Shown: positions 15,843 to 23,962 of the stretch, piece after piece
How positions within the stretch are numbered: position 1 is the stretch's first letter
Layout of the letters: every line of letters starts with the position of its first letter
Origin: Deltaproteobacteria bacterium
GTDB lineage: Bacteria > Desulfobacterota > Desulfuromonadia > Desulfuromonadales > BM103
Assembly (NCBI GenBank): GCA_024279915.1
Contig: JAJRRB010000078.1
Coordinates: 1 to 64,000 of the forward strand
DNA: 64,000 bases
Direction of reading: 5' to 3'
Translations under genes and position numbers: made by a program
The notes under the pieces: model-generated
The model's database searches: none
The model's input: only the letters and a program-made list of their open reading frames with translations
What the model was told of the DNA's origin: nothing

Positions 15843-16742
15843 ATGAACCTCCTTGTTGTGCTTGGGCCAACGGCTTCGGGCAAAACCCATCTGGCTGTTC
15901 AGGCCGCCCGTCGCCTGAATGGCGAAATCATTTCGGCCGATTCCCGACAGGTCTACCGTGGCCTGGATATTGGCAGTGGTAAGGATCTGGATGAATACGG
16001 CGCAACGCCATACCATCTTATTGATGTGGTTGACCCTGGCTACGAGTTCAGCCTCTTTGATTTTGCCCACGGCTTCAGTCAGGCATTCAGCAAAATTTGT
16101 GAACGTAATCATTTGCCGATTCTGGCCGGGGGGACCGGCCTCTATCTTGATGCGATACTGCGTGGTTATGAACTGGTGGCGGTGAGCGAGAATCAGACTT
16201 TGCGCCAACAGTTGGAACCTCTCACTCTCGATGCGCTTCGCGAACGTTTACAGGAACTGCGATCAGACCAGCATAATACCAGCGACCTTAATGACCGTTC
16301 CCGGCTGATCAGAGCCATAGAAATTGCTGAAGCTGAAAAACAGGCTGACGCACGTCCATTGATTCTGCCGCCGTTGACCCCGCTGATCTTTGGCTTGAAG
16401 TGGCCACGGCAAGTATTGCGGCAACGTATCACTAAAAGATTACGAGAACGTCTTGAGCATGGCCTGGTCGAAGAAGTTGCGGACTTGCATGGGGCTGGCG
16501 TCTCCTGGGAGACCCTCGACTATTACGGTCTGGAATATCGCTTTGTCGCCCAGCATCTACAGGGACAGCTCAACCACAATGATCTTTTCCAGAAGCTGAA
16601 CAGCGCCATCCATCAGTTTGCCAAGCGCCAGGAAACCTGGTTCCGCCGCATGGAGCGGCAGGGGGTTGTTATCCATTGGCTTAATGGTGAGGATGATCCG
16701 GTCGCTGAGCTGCTGGCCGCCTGTCAGGATCTTGAGGCATGA
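15843..16742 (+). CDS. miaA: tRNA dimethylallyltransferase MiaA
   Basis: 299 residues; transfers the dimethylallyl group to A37 of tRNAs reading UNN codons. P-loop GPTASGKT (residues 8-15), then EIISADSRQVYRGLDIGSGK with the catalytic Asp/Arg, PYHLIDVVDPGYEFSLFDF, and ILAGGTGLYLDAIL, all in normal order. The tRNA-binding end KRQETWFRRM is present. Slightly shorter than the 310-residue norm. The stop overlaps the next gene's start by 4 bp (ATGA). Confidence 0.95.
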   Translation: MNLLVVLGPTASGKTHLAVQAARRLNGEIISADSRQVYRGLDIGSGKDLDEYGATPYHLIDVVDPGYEFSLFDFAHGFSQAFSKICERNHLPILAGGTGLYLDAILRGYELVAVSENQTLRQQLEPLTLDALRERLQELRSDQHNTSDLNDRSRLIRAIEIAEAEKQADARPLILPPLTPLIFGLKWPRQVLRQRITKRLRERLEHGLVEEVADLHGAGVSWETLDYYGLEYRFVAQHLQGQLNHNDLFQKLNSAIHQFAKRQETWFRRMERQGVVIHWLNGEDDPVAELLAACQDLEA

Positions 16743-18028
16743 GCCTTTTGCCTGCTGCAGTACAGCGTTATCTCGATAAGAGTGCCGTTAAGGGACCATG
16801 GGCCCTTACGGGAGAAGATCGCGCCGACTTTGCCGGTGCGGTGGTGATCCCGTCACTGGCTGAAGGTGATAGCCTCTTTGCAACCTTGCAGAGCCTGGCA
16901 AATAACCCCTCTAAATTAATCGCTCAATTTCTTGTCGTCATCGTCGTGAATCATGGTGAAGCTGCTTCAGCTGCAGACCGGCTACAGAATGGTCTTGACC
17001 TGGCCCGATTGGCCGACCTGGCAGAACGATCAGAACGATCAGAACTTTGTCTTGCCTGGATAGACGCCGCCAGCCCTGGTCGTGAGGTCCCAGCCAAGCA
17101 GGCGGGAGTCGGTTTTGTTCGCAAACTCGGCATGGACCTCGCCTTGCCGCGATTGAACTGGGCAGAAGATCCCCTGCTGGTCTGTCTCGATGCCGACACT
17201 CTGGTGGAAGAAAATTACCTGCAGTCGATCTCCGCTCATTTTCGTCAGTCAACCCATGGCGCTGCGGTCTTGCCTTTTAGACATCAGCCGGGAGTCGACG
17301 CCGTACAACAGGCCGCGATTGATCGCTACGAACTTTTCCTGCGCAGCTACGTCTACGGTCTGCGCCTGGCCGGTTCACCCTATGCTTTCAATACTGTCGG
17401 CAGTGCCATTGCTTGCCGGGCCTCAGCCTATGTGCGTTGCGGCGGTATGAATTGCCGCAAGGCCGGAGAAGATTTTTACTTTCTGCAGAAGCTGGCAAAA
17501 ACCGATGGCGTGGATATGTTGTCCGGGACGACAGTATTCCCCGAGCCGCGTGTTTCGGAGCGGGTCCCCTTTGGAACCGGGCGCAGCATGGGTCGCTTGC
17601 TTGATGGCGATGCACAGGCCGTGCTCTTTTACCCGGCGGAAACTTTCCGGATTCTGGCTGACTGGCTGTGTGCTGTAGAGCAGCACCTCTCTGACGATGC
17701 AGAGACGCTTTTGGCGCACGCTGAAAAGATCTCACCGGTTCTGGCTGCTTATCTTGAAGAGGCTGGTTGGCGAACCGTTTGGCCGCGATTGCAGTCGAAC
17801 CACAAAGATACAGTGCGCCGGTTATATGCTTTTCACTCCTGGTTTGATGGCTTCAGGACCATGCGTATGATTCACATGTTGTGTGACGCCGGACTCTGTC
17901 GTAGCGAGTCCGAAGATGTTCTCACTGAGTATTTCGCCTGGGATGAGCGTGCTTGCCCTGAGACACTGACAGGAATGCTGGAGGAACTGCGGCTGATTGA
18001 TGGAGACGGATCCCCCGCTAACTGCTGA
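16739..18028 (+). CDS. Family 2-type glycosyltransferase
   Basis: 429 residues with a GT-A-like nucleotide-sugar fold: FAGAVVIPSLAEGDSLFATL at residues 30-50, then LLVCLDADTLVEENYL containing the DAD metal motif (about residue 151), then AGEDFYFLQKLAK, the acceptor/catalytic block. No membrane segments. The sugar and acceptor cannot be read from the sequence. It is translationally coupled to miaA, an unusual pairing with no obvious functional link. Confidence 0.75.
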   Translation: MSLLPAAVQRYLDKSAVKGPWALTGEDRADFAGAVVIPSLAEGDSLFATLQSLANNPSKLIAQFLVVIVVNHGEAASAADRLQNGLDLARLADLAERSERSELCLAWIDAASPGREVPAKQAGVGFVRKLGMDLALPRLNWAEDPLLVCLDADTLVEENYLQSISAHFRQSTHGAAVLPFRHQPGVDAVQQAAIDRYELFLRSYVYGLRLAGSPYAFNTVGSAIACRASAYVRCGGMNCRKAGEDFYFLQKLAKTDGVDMLSGTTVFPEPRVSERVPFGTGRSMGRLLDGDAQAVLFYPAETFRILADWLCAVEQHLSDDAETLLAHAEKISPVLAAYLEEAGWRTVWPRLQSNHKDTVRRLYAFHSWFDGFRTMRMIHMLCDAGLCRSESEDVLTEYFAWDERACPETLTGMLEELRLIDGDGSPANC

Positions 18029-18090
18029 TAAGGATGTCGAAAATCTAAACAGCTGTGTTATCATTGGTAGTACTTATATTGACCTTGGCC

Positions 18091-18125
18091 TAGCCAGCTC
18101 ATTGATTGTCCGATGCGCTGCTAGC
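18091..18125. repeat. Partial copy of the family A element end
   Basis: TAGCCAGCTCATTGATTGTC and the following CGATGCGCTGCTA resemble the right end of the 3620-3783 element with a few substitutions. Only about 35 bp remain. Confidence 0.5.
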
Positions 18126-18136
18126 TAAAAGAAGAG

Positions 18137-18526
18137 ATGATGATGAGTGAGACTGAAAGCTTCGAGTATACTGCGGAACAGATAAACAAGCGTCGTGCGC
18201 TACGGGTGCCGTTGATCATAGAGAAAATTCCCTGTGATGATGGCCATAAAACTTTTTTTGGCTATGCCAAGAATGTCAGTCGCGGCGGGTTGTTCATTAC
18301 GACGTTAAAACCGCGTGAACTGGGCGCAGATTTCTTGATTGAATGGACTCTGCCGACAAAACCACGGCACAGGGTTCGTTGCCGGTGCGAGGTTGTCTGG
18401 CAACAACAGTATCAAAAAAAAGGAGTCAATGAACCTGGTATGGGCCTGCGTTTTCTGGATCTCACCGATGCGGACGGCGATATCATTGATGCGTGGGTGG
18501 CGAAACAGGCTGCAGGACTTGCGTAA
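18137..18526 (+). CDS. PilZ-domain protein (c-di-GMP receptor-like)
   Basis: 129 residues, essentially one PilZ domain. The N-terminal motif NKRRALRVPL supplies the RxxxR arginines (as RRALR). The second motif, usually (D/N)xSxxG, is NVSRGGLFI at about residue 50. The intact binding residues suggest that it senses cyclic di-GMP. It lacks an output domain, so it probably works by partner binding. Several in-frame ATGs (18137, 18140, 18143) follow AGAAGAG; the exact start is uncertain. Confidence 0.85.
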   Translation: MMMSETESFEYTAEQINKRRALRVPLIIEKIPCDDGHKTFFGYAKNVSRGGLFITTLKPRELGADFLIEWTLPTKPRHRVRCRCEVVWQQQYQKKGVNEPGMGLRFLDLTDADGDIIDAWVAKQAAGLA

Positions 18527-18626
18527 TCGTTTGACTTGATAAGGGCAGAAGGCTGTTTTTGTCAGTCATATGCTGATATTTTTCTATGAGCAGCCATTTT
18601 TGATGCTGCGAGGAAAGGAGAGTGCC

Positions 18627-19124
18627 ATGCCCCAGGAAATGAAGATGCTCGAGGCGATCAAACTCGCTATCCAAACAGAAAAAGACGTGATGGATTTTTA
18701 TCTCAAAGCGGCTTCGATGACCAACAATGCACGCGGCAAGAAGGTCTTTGAACAGCTTGCCAGAGAAGAACGTGAGCATGCCGGGCATTTTTTCAAGGTT
18801 TACACCGGCAGTGACCTTGGCTCTTTTGAAGATTTTATGGCTCAACCACCCAGAACCAGCTATGCCATGATTAAACAGTTGGAAAAGGTTCTTGATGAAA
18901 ATGTTCATGAACGCAAGGCGATGGAATTGGCTTTGCAGGAAGAAGAAGACCTGCTCAAGAGTCTGCGTTTAACAGCTTCCCATATTGTTGACCCTGCCGT
19001 GCGAGCGGTGTTCGATCGTATGGCAGAGGAAACTGAAACCCATTATGCGATTATTGAATCGGAGTACGCCCACATCATGGGCATGGTACACGAAACGGAT
19101 ATTGATACCTATGTACGTGAATAA
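18627..19124 (+). CDS. Ferritin-like diiron protein (rubrerythrin family)
   Basis: 165 residues forming a four-helix ferritin-like domain. Two metal-binding Glu/ExxH helices are visible: TEKDVMDFYLKAA, then REEREHAGHFFKVY (ExxH), then MELALQEEEDLLKSL and MAEETETHYAIIESEY (second ExxxH). It lacks the rubredoxin Cys4 tail of classical rubrerythrin. Likely peroxide or iron handling in an anaerobe. Start set at the ATG at 18627 after AAGGAG. The 3' end overlaps the cytochrome gene by 14 bp. Confidence 0.85.
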   Translation: MPQEMKMLEAIKLAIQTEKDVMDFYLKAASMTNNARGKKVFEQLAREEREHAGHFFKVYTGSDLGSFEDFMAQPPRTSYAMIKQLEKVLDENVHERKAMELALQEEEDLLKSLRLTASHIVDPAVRAVFDRMAEETETHYAIIESEYAHIMGMVHETDIDTYVRE

Positions 19125-19446
19125 CAGAGTAGGCTGGGTTCTCCTGCTGTTGGTCGGATTGATGCTGATCCCTCTCTCCGTGGCGGCTGTTCCTGGTGCT
19201 GTTCACGATGTCCATCGATTACCGGGTAATGACGAATTCCAGAGTACGATTGAGGCACGTTGTACGATTTGTCATACTCGAGCAAGAGTTGATAAAGCCA
19301 TAGGCGACCAGACTGAGCTTGATGCGCTCCTTAAGCTTATGATTGAACGTGGTGCCATTCTCAGCGAGCGCGACAAGAAAGTTCTGGGGACTTTCTGGGG
19401 GTCACCGCTGAAAGAGAATGAGACTGAGCCTTCTGGTTCGAAATAG
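19111..19446 (+). CDS. Small monohaem c-type cytochrome-like protein
   Basis: 111 residues: a signal peptide (about residues 6-27, hydrophobic WVLLLLVGLMLIPLSVAA) and one haem-attachment motif CTICH near residue 50. No clear Met axial ligand follows, so the second ligand is uncertain. The ATG at 19111 lies inside the ferritin-like gene, giving a coupled pair; the two may exchange electrons. A strong terminator follows. Haem attachment would need the CcsA/CcsB system encoded at about 30 kb. Confidence 0.7.
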   Translation: MYVNNRVGWVLLLLVGLMLIPLSVAAVPGAVHDVHRLPGNDEFQSTIEARCTICHTRARVDKAIGDQTELDALLKLMIERGAILSERDKKVLGTFWGSPLKENETEPSGSK

Positions 19447-19484
19447 GAACTGCAAGCAGTCTGTTGGGTGATCAGTACTAGAAA

Positions 19485-19525
19485 GGGCCACCGCAAAGAT
19501 CTATGCGGTGGCCCTGCATTTTTTT
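19485..19525 (+). terminator. Rho-independent terminator after the cytochrome gene
   Basis: GGGCCACCGCA (19485-19495) and TGCGGTGGCCC (19504-19514) form a perfect 11-bp stem with an 8-base loop, followed by TGCATTTTTTT. It ends the PilZ/ferritin/cytochrome region. Confidence 0.9.
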
Positions 19526-19607
19526 AGCATGCGCATTTTGCACCATCCTGTTTGTATTCCATGTAGTGCCGATAAACAGAGGTTCTACTAATGCCGAAGA
19601 TTTCCAC
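19524..19607 (-). pseudogene. Fragment of a serine-recombinase-like HTH
   Basis: On the minus strand 27 codons read EIFGISRTSVYRHYMEYKQD and end shortly after. This matches the C-terminal helix-turn-helix of resolvase/invertase proteins (pattern GISRTSVYR). An in-frame TAA lies immediately upstream, and the preceding codons (KKPATGERN) look like the linker of such proteins. No catalytic domain remains. A fossil is the simplest reading, but the match is short. Confidence 0.4.
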
Positions 19608-19742
19608 TTAATTCCTTTCCCCGGTGGCTGGCTTCTTATACGTCAGGCTCAGTAAGAGTTACTCATTTCTGCAAGTTTGACTGCGCCAAAACAATATGAG
19701 ATTTCACAATTAAGCAGTTGTAAAAGCTTTTTGAGTGCTGTC

Positions 19743-19751
19743 TGTTATAAT
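19743..19751 (+). promoter_or_regulatory. Extended -10 promoter element of the response regulator gene
   Basis: TGTTATAAT (TG at 19743-19744 and TATAAT at 19746-19751) is a consensus extended -10 site 23 bp before the start codon. No good -35 box is visible, as is usual for extended -10 promoters. Confidence 0.5.
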
Positions 19752-19774
19752 GTAAAACTATCAGGGGGATTAAA

Positions 19775-20170
19775 ATGCCACGAATACTTATTATTGAAGA
19801 CGGAAAGTGTATTCTGGAGACGCTAGGTGAGTTTAGTGAAATCTTGGGGTATGCCCCAATCCTTGTTGACGACCCTTCATGGTGTCTCCCTTGTATAGAC
19901 AAGTATAAGTGTCCTCTGGAACGCTCATGTGCTGATGTGATGTTAGTAGATCATTATTTGCCGACGATGTTCGGTTTAAATTTTATAGAGGAGCTAAGCC
20001 GAAAGGGCTGTAAAGTCCCAGGAAGGTCCAGGGCCATCATCACAGGAGTATTCTCCTCCCAGGAAAGCGAACGGGCTAATAATCTTGGATGTGATGTTTT
20101 GCTAAAACCGGTGACCTTTGAAAAGCTCAAGAGCTGGTTAAGCTCAATCGAGAACGCCGCAGCTATGTAG
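19775..20170 (+). CDS. Single-domain response regulator with a cysteine cluster
   Basis: 131 residues, a stand-alone receiver domain. Phosphoacceptor Asp in VMLVDHYLP, acidic residues in LIIEDGK, Thr in AIITGVF and Lys in VLLKPVTF are all present. Between the second strand and the Asp strand there is a cysteine-rich insert, C-x2-C-x5-C-x5-C (CLPCIDKYKCPLERSC, residues 37-52). Four closely spaced cysteines suggest a metal or iron-sulfur site, or redox switching. AGGGGG precedes the ATG. The haem-containing kinase gene lies 540 bp downstream, a likely partner. Confidence 0.75.
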   Translation: MPRILIIEDGKCILETLGEFSEILGYAPILVDDPSWCLPCIDKYKCPLERSCADVMLVDHYLPTMFGLNFIEELSRKGCKVPGRSRAIITGVFSSQESERANNLGCDVLLKPVTFEKLKSWLSSIENAAAM

Positions 20171-20571
20171 AGGGACATGTTTCGGCCACCAGGAATTACC
20201 CGTTTCGACCAATTTGACCTGCCAGAGTTGCTGACACAACTTCCGAGATACCTTCAGTTTTGACGTTCCAACTCATCTGCCGTATATTGACGAGTGTCTC
20301 AATTGCTTGGTGCATGAGAATTTAAGGGAGAGCATAACTTATAACCACAAGTCATCTGCACGACTGCGGATGGCTTGTTTTGTTATTGGCCAACAATGTC
20401 CAGAAAACGTGGGCTATTCAGTTTGTCTAAGTGTTGAGTCCACGATGTCCTGGCACTAAAAAGTGTCTACGATGTCGTGGCACTCAACAAAGTAGTGTCT
20501 CAACACCACGCCGCTGAGACGCTTATGACGTGTTCCAAATTGCTGGGTATTTGATACAGAGGGAGGCGTTT
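20171..20571. other. Intergenic region with an imperfect inverted repeat
   Basis: About 400 bp without a convincing gene. At 20432-20487, GTTGAGTCCACGATGTCCTG is followed by CTACGATGTCGTGGCACTCAAC, giving inverted arms (GTTGAGT..CCACGA and TCGTGG.ACTCAAC) plus a direct repeat of ACGATGTC. It resembles the terminus of an insertion sequence, but no transposase remains. Nothing else recognised. Confidence 0.4.
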
Positions 20572-20712
20572 TTGACAATTCATGTCAGTGTGAGAATTTT
20601 GCCGTTGGTGCTTTGGGCTGGAGCTGCGGGTTTGTTGTTCTGTCCACTATTTCCAGAAAAGTTTTTGGGTACTAAGCCCCAAACGCAAATTAGCCACGAG
20701 GTTGAAAAATGA
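20572..20712 (+). CDS. Possible small membrane-anchored peptide coupled to the kinase
   Basis: 46 codons from a TTG at 20572, preceded at good spacing by GGGAGG. One hydrophobic stretch (LPLVLWAGAAGLLFCPLF) is followed by a hydrophilic tail. The stop overlaps the start of the sensor kinase gene (ATGA), so translation would be coupled. The peptide resembles nothing I recognise. It may be a leader peptide or a signal-sequence remnant of a lost protein. Confidence 0.35.
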   Translation: MTIHVSVRILPLVLWAGAAGLLFCPLFPEKFLGTKPQTQISHEVEK

Positions 20713-22763
20713 AACTCGGTACTAAACTGGCCTTAACCTCCCTCTTTTCTTCGATAATCTCGATAGCTGTAATCCTGATCGTCGTAAATTTATATTTGCG
20801 CGAGCATGCACTGATGATGGCAGAAAGAGAAGCAAAACTGATTATCGCCGAGAAACAGGCGCTAATCAAATATTTTGCCAATGATCTGCGACCCAAAGTC
20901 CTGGAGACGCTAAAAGAGGCAGGTGTTGATAATCCGCAATTCGAGCCAGTATGGATGTCAGCATTCTACGTTAACAAAAAGACCACCGAATATTTCAGAG
21001 CTCTGGGTTTTAAGGATTACTACTATAAGAACGCAGCGATAAATGCGAGAAATCCGGACAATGAGGCTGTTCAATATGAACGGGAGTACCTTGAACAGGC
21101 AGAAAAAAACCATGTTGCTGAAAAGGTTGCAATTGTAGATATTGAGGGAAAATCATATCTCACATATTTGAAATCAAACACATCAAGGTTTACTGAGAAA
21201 TGTAATCTCTGTCACAGCACACCAGACAAGGCACCGTCAAACCTGCTTGCAATATATGGGTCCGAGAGAGCATTTAACAAGAAAGAAGGAAGCCTTGCCT
21301 CAGTGCTCTCCCTGCGCATACCCTTAGATGCGGCTTATCTCCAAATCAACGATTTGGCCATTCCTGTCTCAATTTTATGTATTATCAGCCTTGCACTTTC
21401 ATACCTCCTTCAGTGGCACATTTCAAAAAAACAGTTTGTACTGCCATTAGAGAGACTCACCAAAAAGGCTTTAGCGATTTCTTCTAATAATGCCCAGCAT
21501 GAAGTGGTTGTTGAGGTAGGTAAAACTGAAGAAATAGCCGATCTTTCCAAGGCTTTCAATCTGATGTCCACCAGCCTGATAAAGGATAAACTGCAACTAG
21601 AAGCCTGTGTCCAGGAACGTACGGCAGAACTTGCCGAGGCAACTCTGTCATTTCAAGCCAGCGAGGAGAAACTTCGTCTGTTGATTAATTCCAAGGCAGA
21701 AGCGATATATGGCGTTGATATGGAAGGCAAATGCATTTACTGCAACGTTTCATGTTTGTCTCTCCTCGGATACGAACATGAAGACGAGCTGCTCGGTTAC
21801 AACATACACACGCTGATACACCACACCGATATCCATGGGAAACGGAAGCCGCAAGTGGATTGTGAAGTTCTCAAGACGATTGCAGAAAACGAGAAGATCC
21901 ACAAAGAAGATGATGTCTTCTGGTGTGCTGACGGTGAATGGATACAGGTAGAGTGGTGGGCATCCCCGATTATCCAAGACAACAATGTCATCGGTGCTGT
22001 CGTGACCTTTGTCAACGTAGCCGAACAGAGGAAACATCAGCTCAAGCAAGTCCACGCCAACAAGTTGGCGTCATTAGGAGAAATGGCTGCAGGCGTTGCT
22101 CATGAGATTAACAATCCGATAAACGGGATTGTTAACTATGCACAATTGCTGCTAAACCGTGCGGAAAAGGATAGCTACGAGAAAAAGGTCCTTGAAGGGC
22201 TTTTCAAAGAGAGTCTGCGTATTGAGAAAATCGTGAAGACTCTTCTGACTCACTCATATCGTGATGCCGAGGATTTTGCAACGGTTGACTTGCACTCGGT
22301 TGTCACAGACTCATTGGGTCTTATTGGCAAGCAGATGGAGAAGGAGGGGATATATCTGGACTGCGAGACTCCCGACAATTTACCGCTGGTTCATGGCAAC
22401 AAACAGCAACTCGAGCAGGTTTTCATCAACCTTGTCAGTAATTCGCGACATGCCCTTAACGAAAGATATTCAGGCGCAGATCTTGACAAGATTTTGCGAA
22501 TCTCTCTTGCAGAGGAGTCTATAGACAATAGAAGGCATGTGATTCTGAATGTTTGGGACCAAGGTGGCGGTATCAGTGACGGGGTCGTCGATAAGGTAAT
22601 GAACCCCTTCTATACGACCAAGCCTGCTGGTGTTGGGACAGGTCTTGGTCTAAGTATCAGCTATGATATTGTGAAGAACCATGGTGGGCAGATCACAATT
22701 GAAAGTGAGCCTGGCATGTCCACTCTAGTGTCAGTTTCTATCCCGGTGGAGGAGAAGTGTTAA
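20709..22763 (+). CDS. Sensor histidine kinase with periplasmic c-type haem domain
   Basis: 684-residue membrane kinase. TM1 at about 9-30, then a Tll0287-like (DUF3365) sensor domain containing the haem-attachment motif CNLCH (about residue 163), then TM2 at about 215-235. HAMP, PAS (about 320-440), HisKA with phosphoacceptor His in MAAGVAHEINNPINGIVNYA, and HATPase follow (VFINLVSNSRHAL, GTGLGLSISYDIV). It should sense redox, a small ligand or gas through covalently bound haem. The partner is probably the cysteine-rich receiver encoded upstream. The start overlaps a small ORF. Confidence 0.88.
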   Translation: MKLGTKLALTSLFSSIISIAVILIVVNLYLREHALMMAEREAKLIIAEKQALIKYFANDLRPKVLETLKEAGVDNPQFEPVWMSAFYVNKKTTEYFRALGFKDYYYKNAAINARNPDNEAVQYEREYLEQAEKNHVAEKVAIVDIEGKSYLTYLKSNTSRFTEKCNLCHSTPDKAPSNLLAIYGSERAFNKKEGSLASVLSLRIPLDAAYLQINDLAIPVSILCIISLALSYLLQWHISKKQFVLPLERLTKKALAISSNNAQHEVVVEVGKTEEIADLSKAFNLMSTSLIKDKLQLEACVQERTAELAEATLSFQASEEKLRLLINSKAEAIYGVDMEGKCIYCNVSCLSLLGYEHEDELLGYNIHTLIHHTDIHGKRKPQVDCEVLKTIAENEKIHKEDDVFWCADGEWIQVEWWASPIIQDNNVIGAVVTFVNVAEQRKHQLKQVHANKLASLGEMAAGVAHEINNPINGIVNYAQLLLNRAEKDSYEKKVLEGLFKESLRIEKIVKTLLTHSYRDAEDFATVDLHSVVTDSLGLIGKQMEKEGIYLDCETPDNLPLVHGNKQQLEQVFINLVSNSRHALNERYSGADLDKILRISLAEESIDNRRHVILNVWDQGGGISDGVVDKVMNPFYTTKPAGVGTGLGLSISYDIVKNHGGQITIESEPGMSTLVSVSIPVEEKC

Positions 22764-22794
22764 GCAACACAGGATTGGAAAGTTTGCTATGAAT

Positions 22795-22813
22795 AATCCG
22801 ACAGGCTGCTAGG
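22795..22813. repeat. Short remnant of the family A element end
   Basis: AATCCGACAGGCTGCTAGG matches the outer end of the 3620-3783 element. It lies about 30 bp after the kinase stop codon. Confidence 0.4.
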
Positions 22814-22844
22814 ACACATTGATTTTTGACGTTCCCGACAAAAA

Positions 22845-22884
22845 GCAAGAAGCACCTCAGCTAGTTGACTGAAATGCTTCTTGC
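22845..22884. terminator. Hairpin between convergent kinase and LysE genes
   Basis: GCAAGAAGCA (22845-22854) and TGCTTCTTGC (22875-22884) form a 10-bp stem around a 20-base loop that contains a further CAG/CTG pairing. It lies in the convergent gap. It lacks a strong T-run, so it is only a probable bidirectional terminator. Confidence 0.45.
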
Positions 22885-22951
22885 CCTGCGTTTGTTGATT
22901 CGTCAGTTCAACCCCCGATTACTACAGACCAAGTCTCAAGAAGACCGCCGA

Positions 22952-23587
22952 TCAACCCTCTGCTGCAACACGCAAGCCGAGCGCAATCATTACCGTGCCG
23001 GTAACACCATCAAAGACCTGGCTAACCCTCGGTCGCTGTAACCAGCGTTTGAACTGTTTGACCATCAGGGCCAGCAGGCACTGCCAGATCATGGCGATGA
23101 CGAAGTGCAGTCCGGCCAGAAAGAGTGACTGCAGGAGTGCTGATTGGGCAGGGTTTATGAACTGTGGCAGGAACGCCATGTAGAAAATTGCGGTCTTTGG
23201 ATTGAGGACGTTAGAAAGAAAACCTTCCCGCAAAGACCGTCGGATCAGAAACACCTGCGCTCCGCTCCTCTCCCCATTTGCTATCTTGAAAGATTCTTGT
23301 CTTAGAACCTTGCGCCAGCTACTGATACCCAGCCAGACCAGGTAGCCAGCTCCGACCAGCTTCAGGGCACTGAATGCCCAGGCGGCTTGCAGTAGAATTA
23401 TCGATATCCCCACTGCGGAGATGACGGCATGAACAAAAAGTCCGGAGCAGATACCGAAACTGCTTACTGCGCCGTCGCGCCAGCCACTGCGGGCAGTGTT
23501 GCGAATGACCAGCAAGGTGTCGACTCCCGGTGTGAGGGTCAGCAGGGTGATGGCGATCAGGTAGGTTGTTAGTGATGAAATTTCCAT
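22952..23587 (-). CDS. LysE/RhtB-family amino-acid exporter
   Basis: 211 residues with six predicted membrane segments, the family norm. N-terminal LIAITLLTLTPGVDTLLVIR carries the TPGVDTLLVIRN signature, followed by GAVSSFGICSGLFVHAVISA and LNPKTAIFYMAFLPQF, both typical of RhtB. It exports amino acids or related compounds; the substrate is unpredictable. It is followed on the minus strand by nothing in the same operon within 180 bp, and preceded by the BamE-like gene. Confidence 0.85.
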   Translation of the reverse strand: MEISSLTTYLIAITLLTLTPGVDTLLVIRNTARSGWRDGAVSSFGICSGLFVHAVISAVGISIILLQAAWAFSALKLVGAGYLVWLGISSWRKVLRQESFKIANGERSGAQVFLIRRSLREGFLSNVLNPKTAIFYMAFLPQFINPAQSALLQSLFLAGLHFVIAMIWQCLLALMVKQFKRWLQRPRVSQVFDGVTGTVMIALGLRVAAEG

Positions 23588-23624
23588 AAATTTGGCAGAC
23601 CGTAAAATGTGAAAAGTTAAAAGA

Positions 23625-23945
23625 CTACAAGCTCTCGTCCTCGGCTGCTGAAGAACTGAAACTGTACGATTTGACCACGTTTATATCGTCGAAGCGGATC
23701 ACCAGGTCACGGGTGATCGTCATGCTGTATTCGCCATAAGTCCAGGTTCGTTTGCCATTATCAAGTCCGGTTCGCCAGGGATCACCAAACATCTGCCGGA
23801 CCTCCGCCATGGTAGTTTTTCCGATTTCTATCTGACGGACTTTTTGCACGGGAAAGGCCCGCCCCATCGAAGGCATACAGCTGATGACTGGCAGGCTCAG
23901 AACGACGAGTAGCATCAAGGTTGTCAGGGGGCGTAGAATGCGCAT
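23625..23945 (-). CDS. BamE/SmpA-like outer-membrane lipoprotein
   Basis: 106 residues: a signal peptide ending in the lipobox-like PVISC (Cys23), then a BamE-fold domain with the diagnostic IEIGKTTMAEVRQMFGDPWR and TWTYGEYSMTITRDLVIRF. BamE-like lipoproteins stabilise outer-membrane protein assembly complexes, but many stand-alone members have unknown roles. AAGGAGATC precedes the start. It is 17 bp downstream of the serine dehydratase gene. Confidence 0.75.
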   Translation of the reverse strand: MRILRPLTTLMLLVVLSLPVISCMPSMGRAFPVQKVRQIEIGKTTMAEVRQMFGDPWRTGLDNGKRTWTYGEYSMTITRDLVIRFDDINVVKSYSFSSSAAEDESL

Positions 23946-23962
23946 GGTTGATCTCCTTAACT

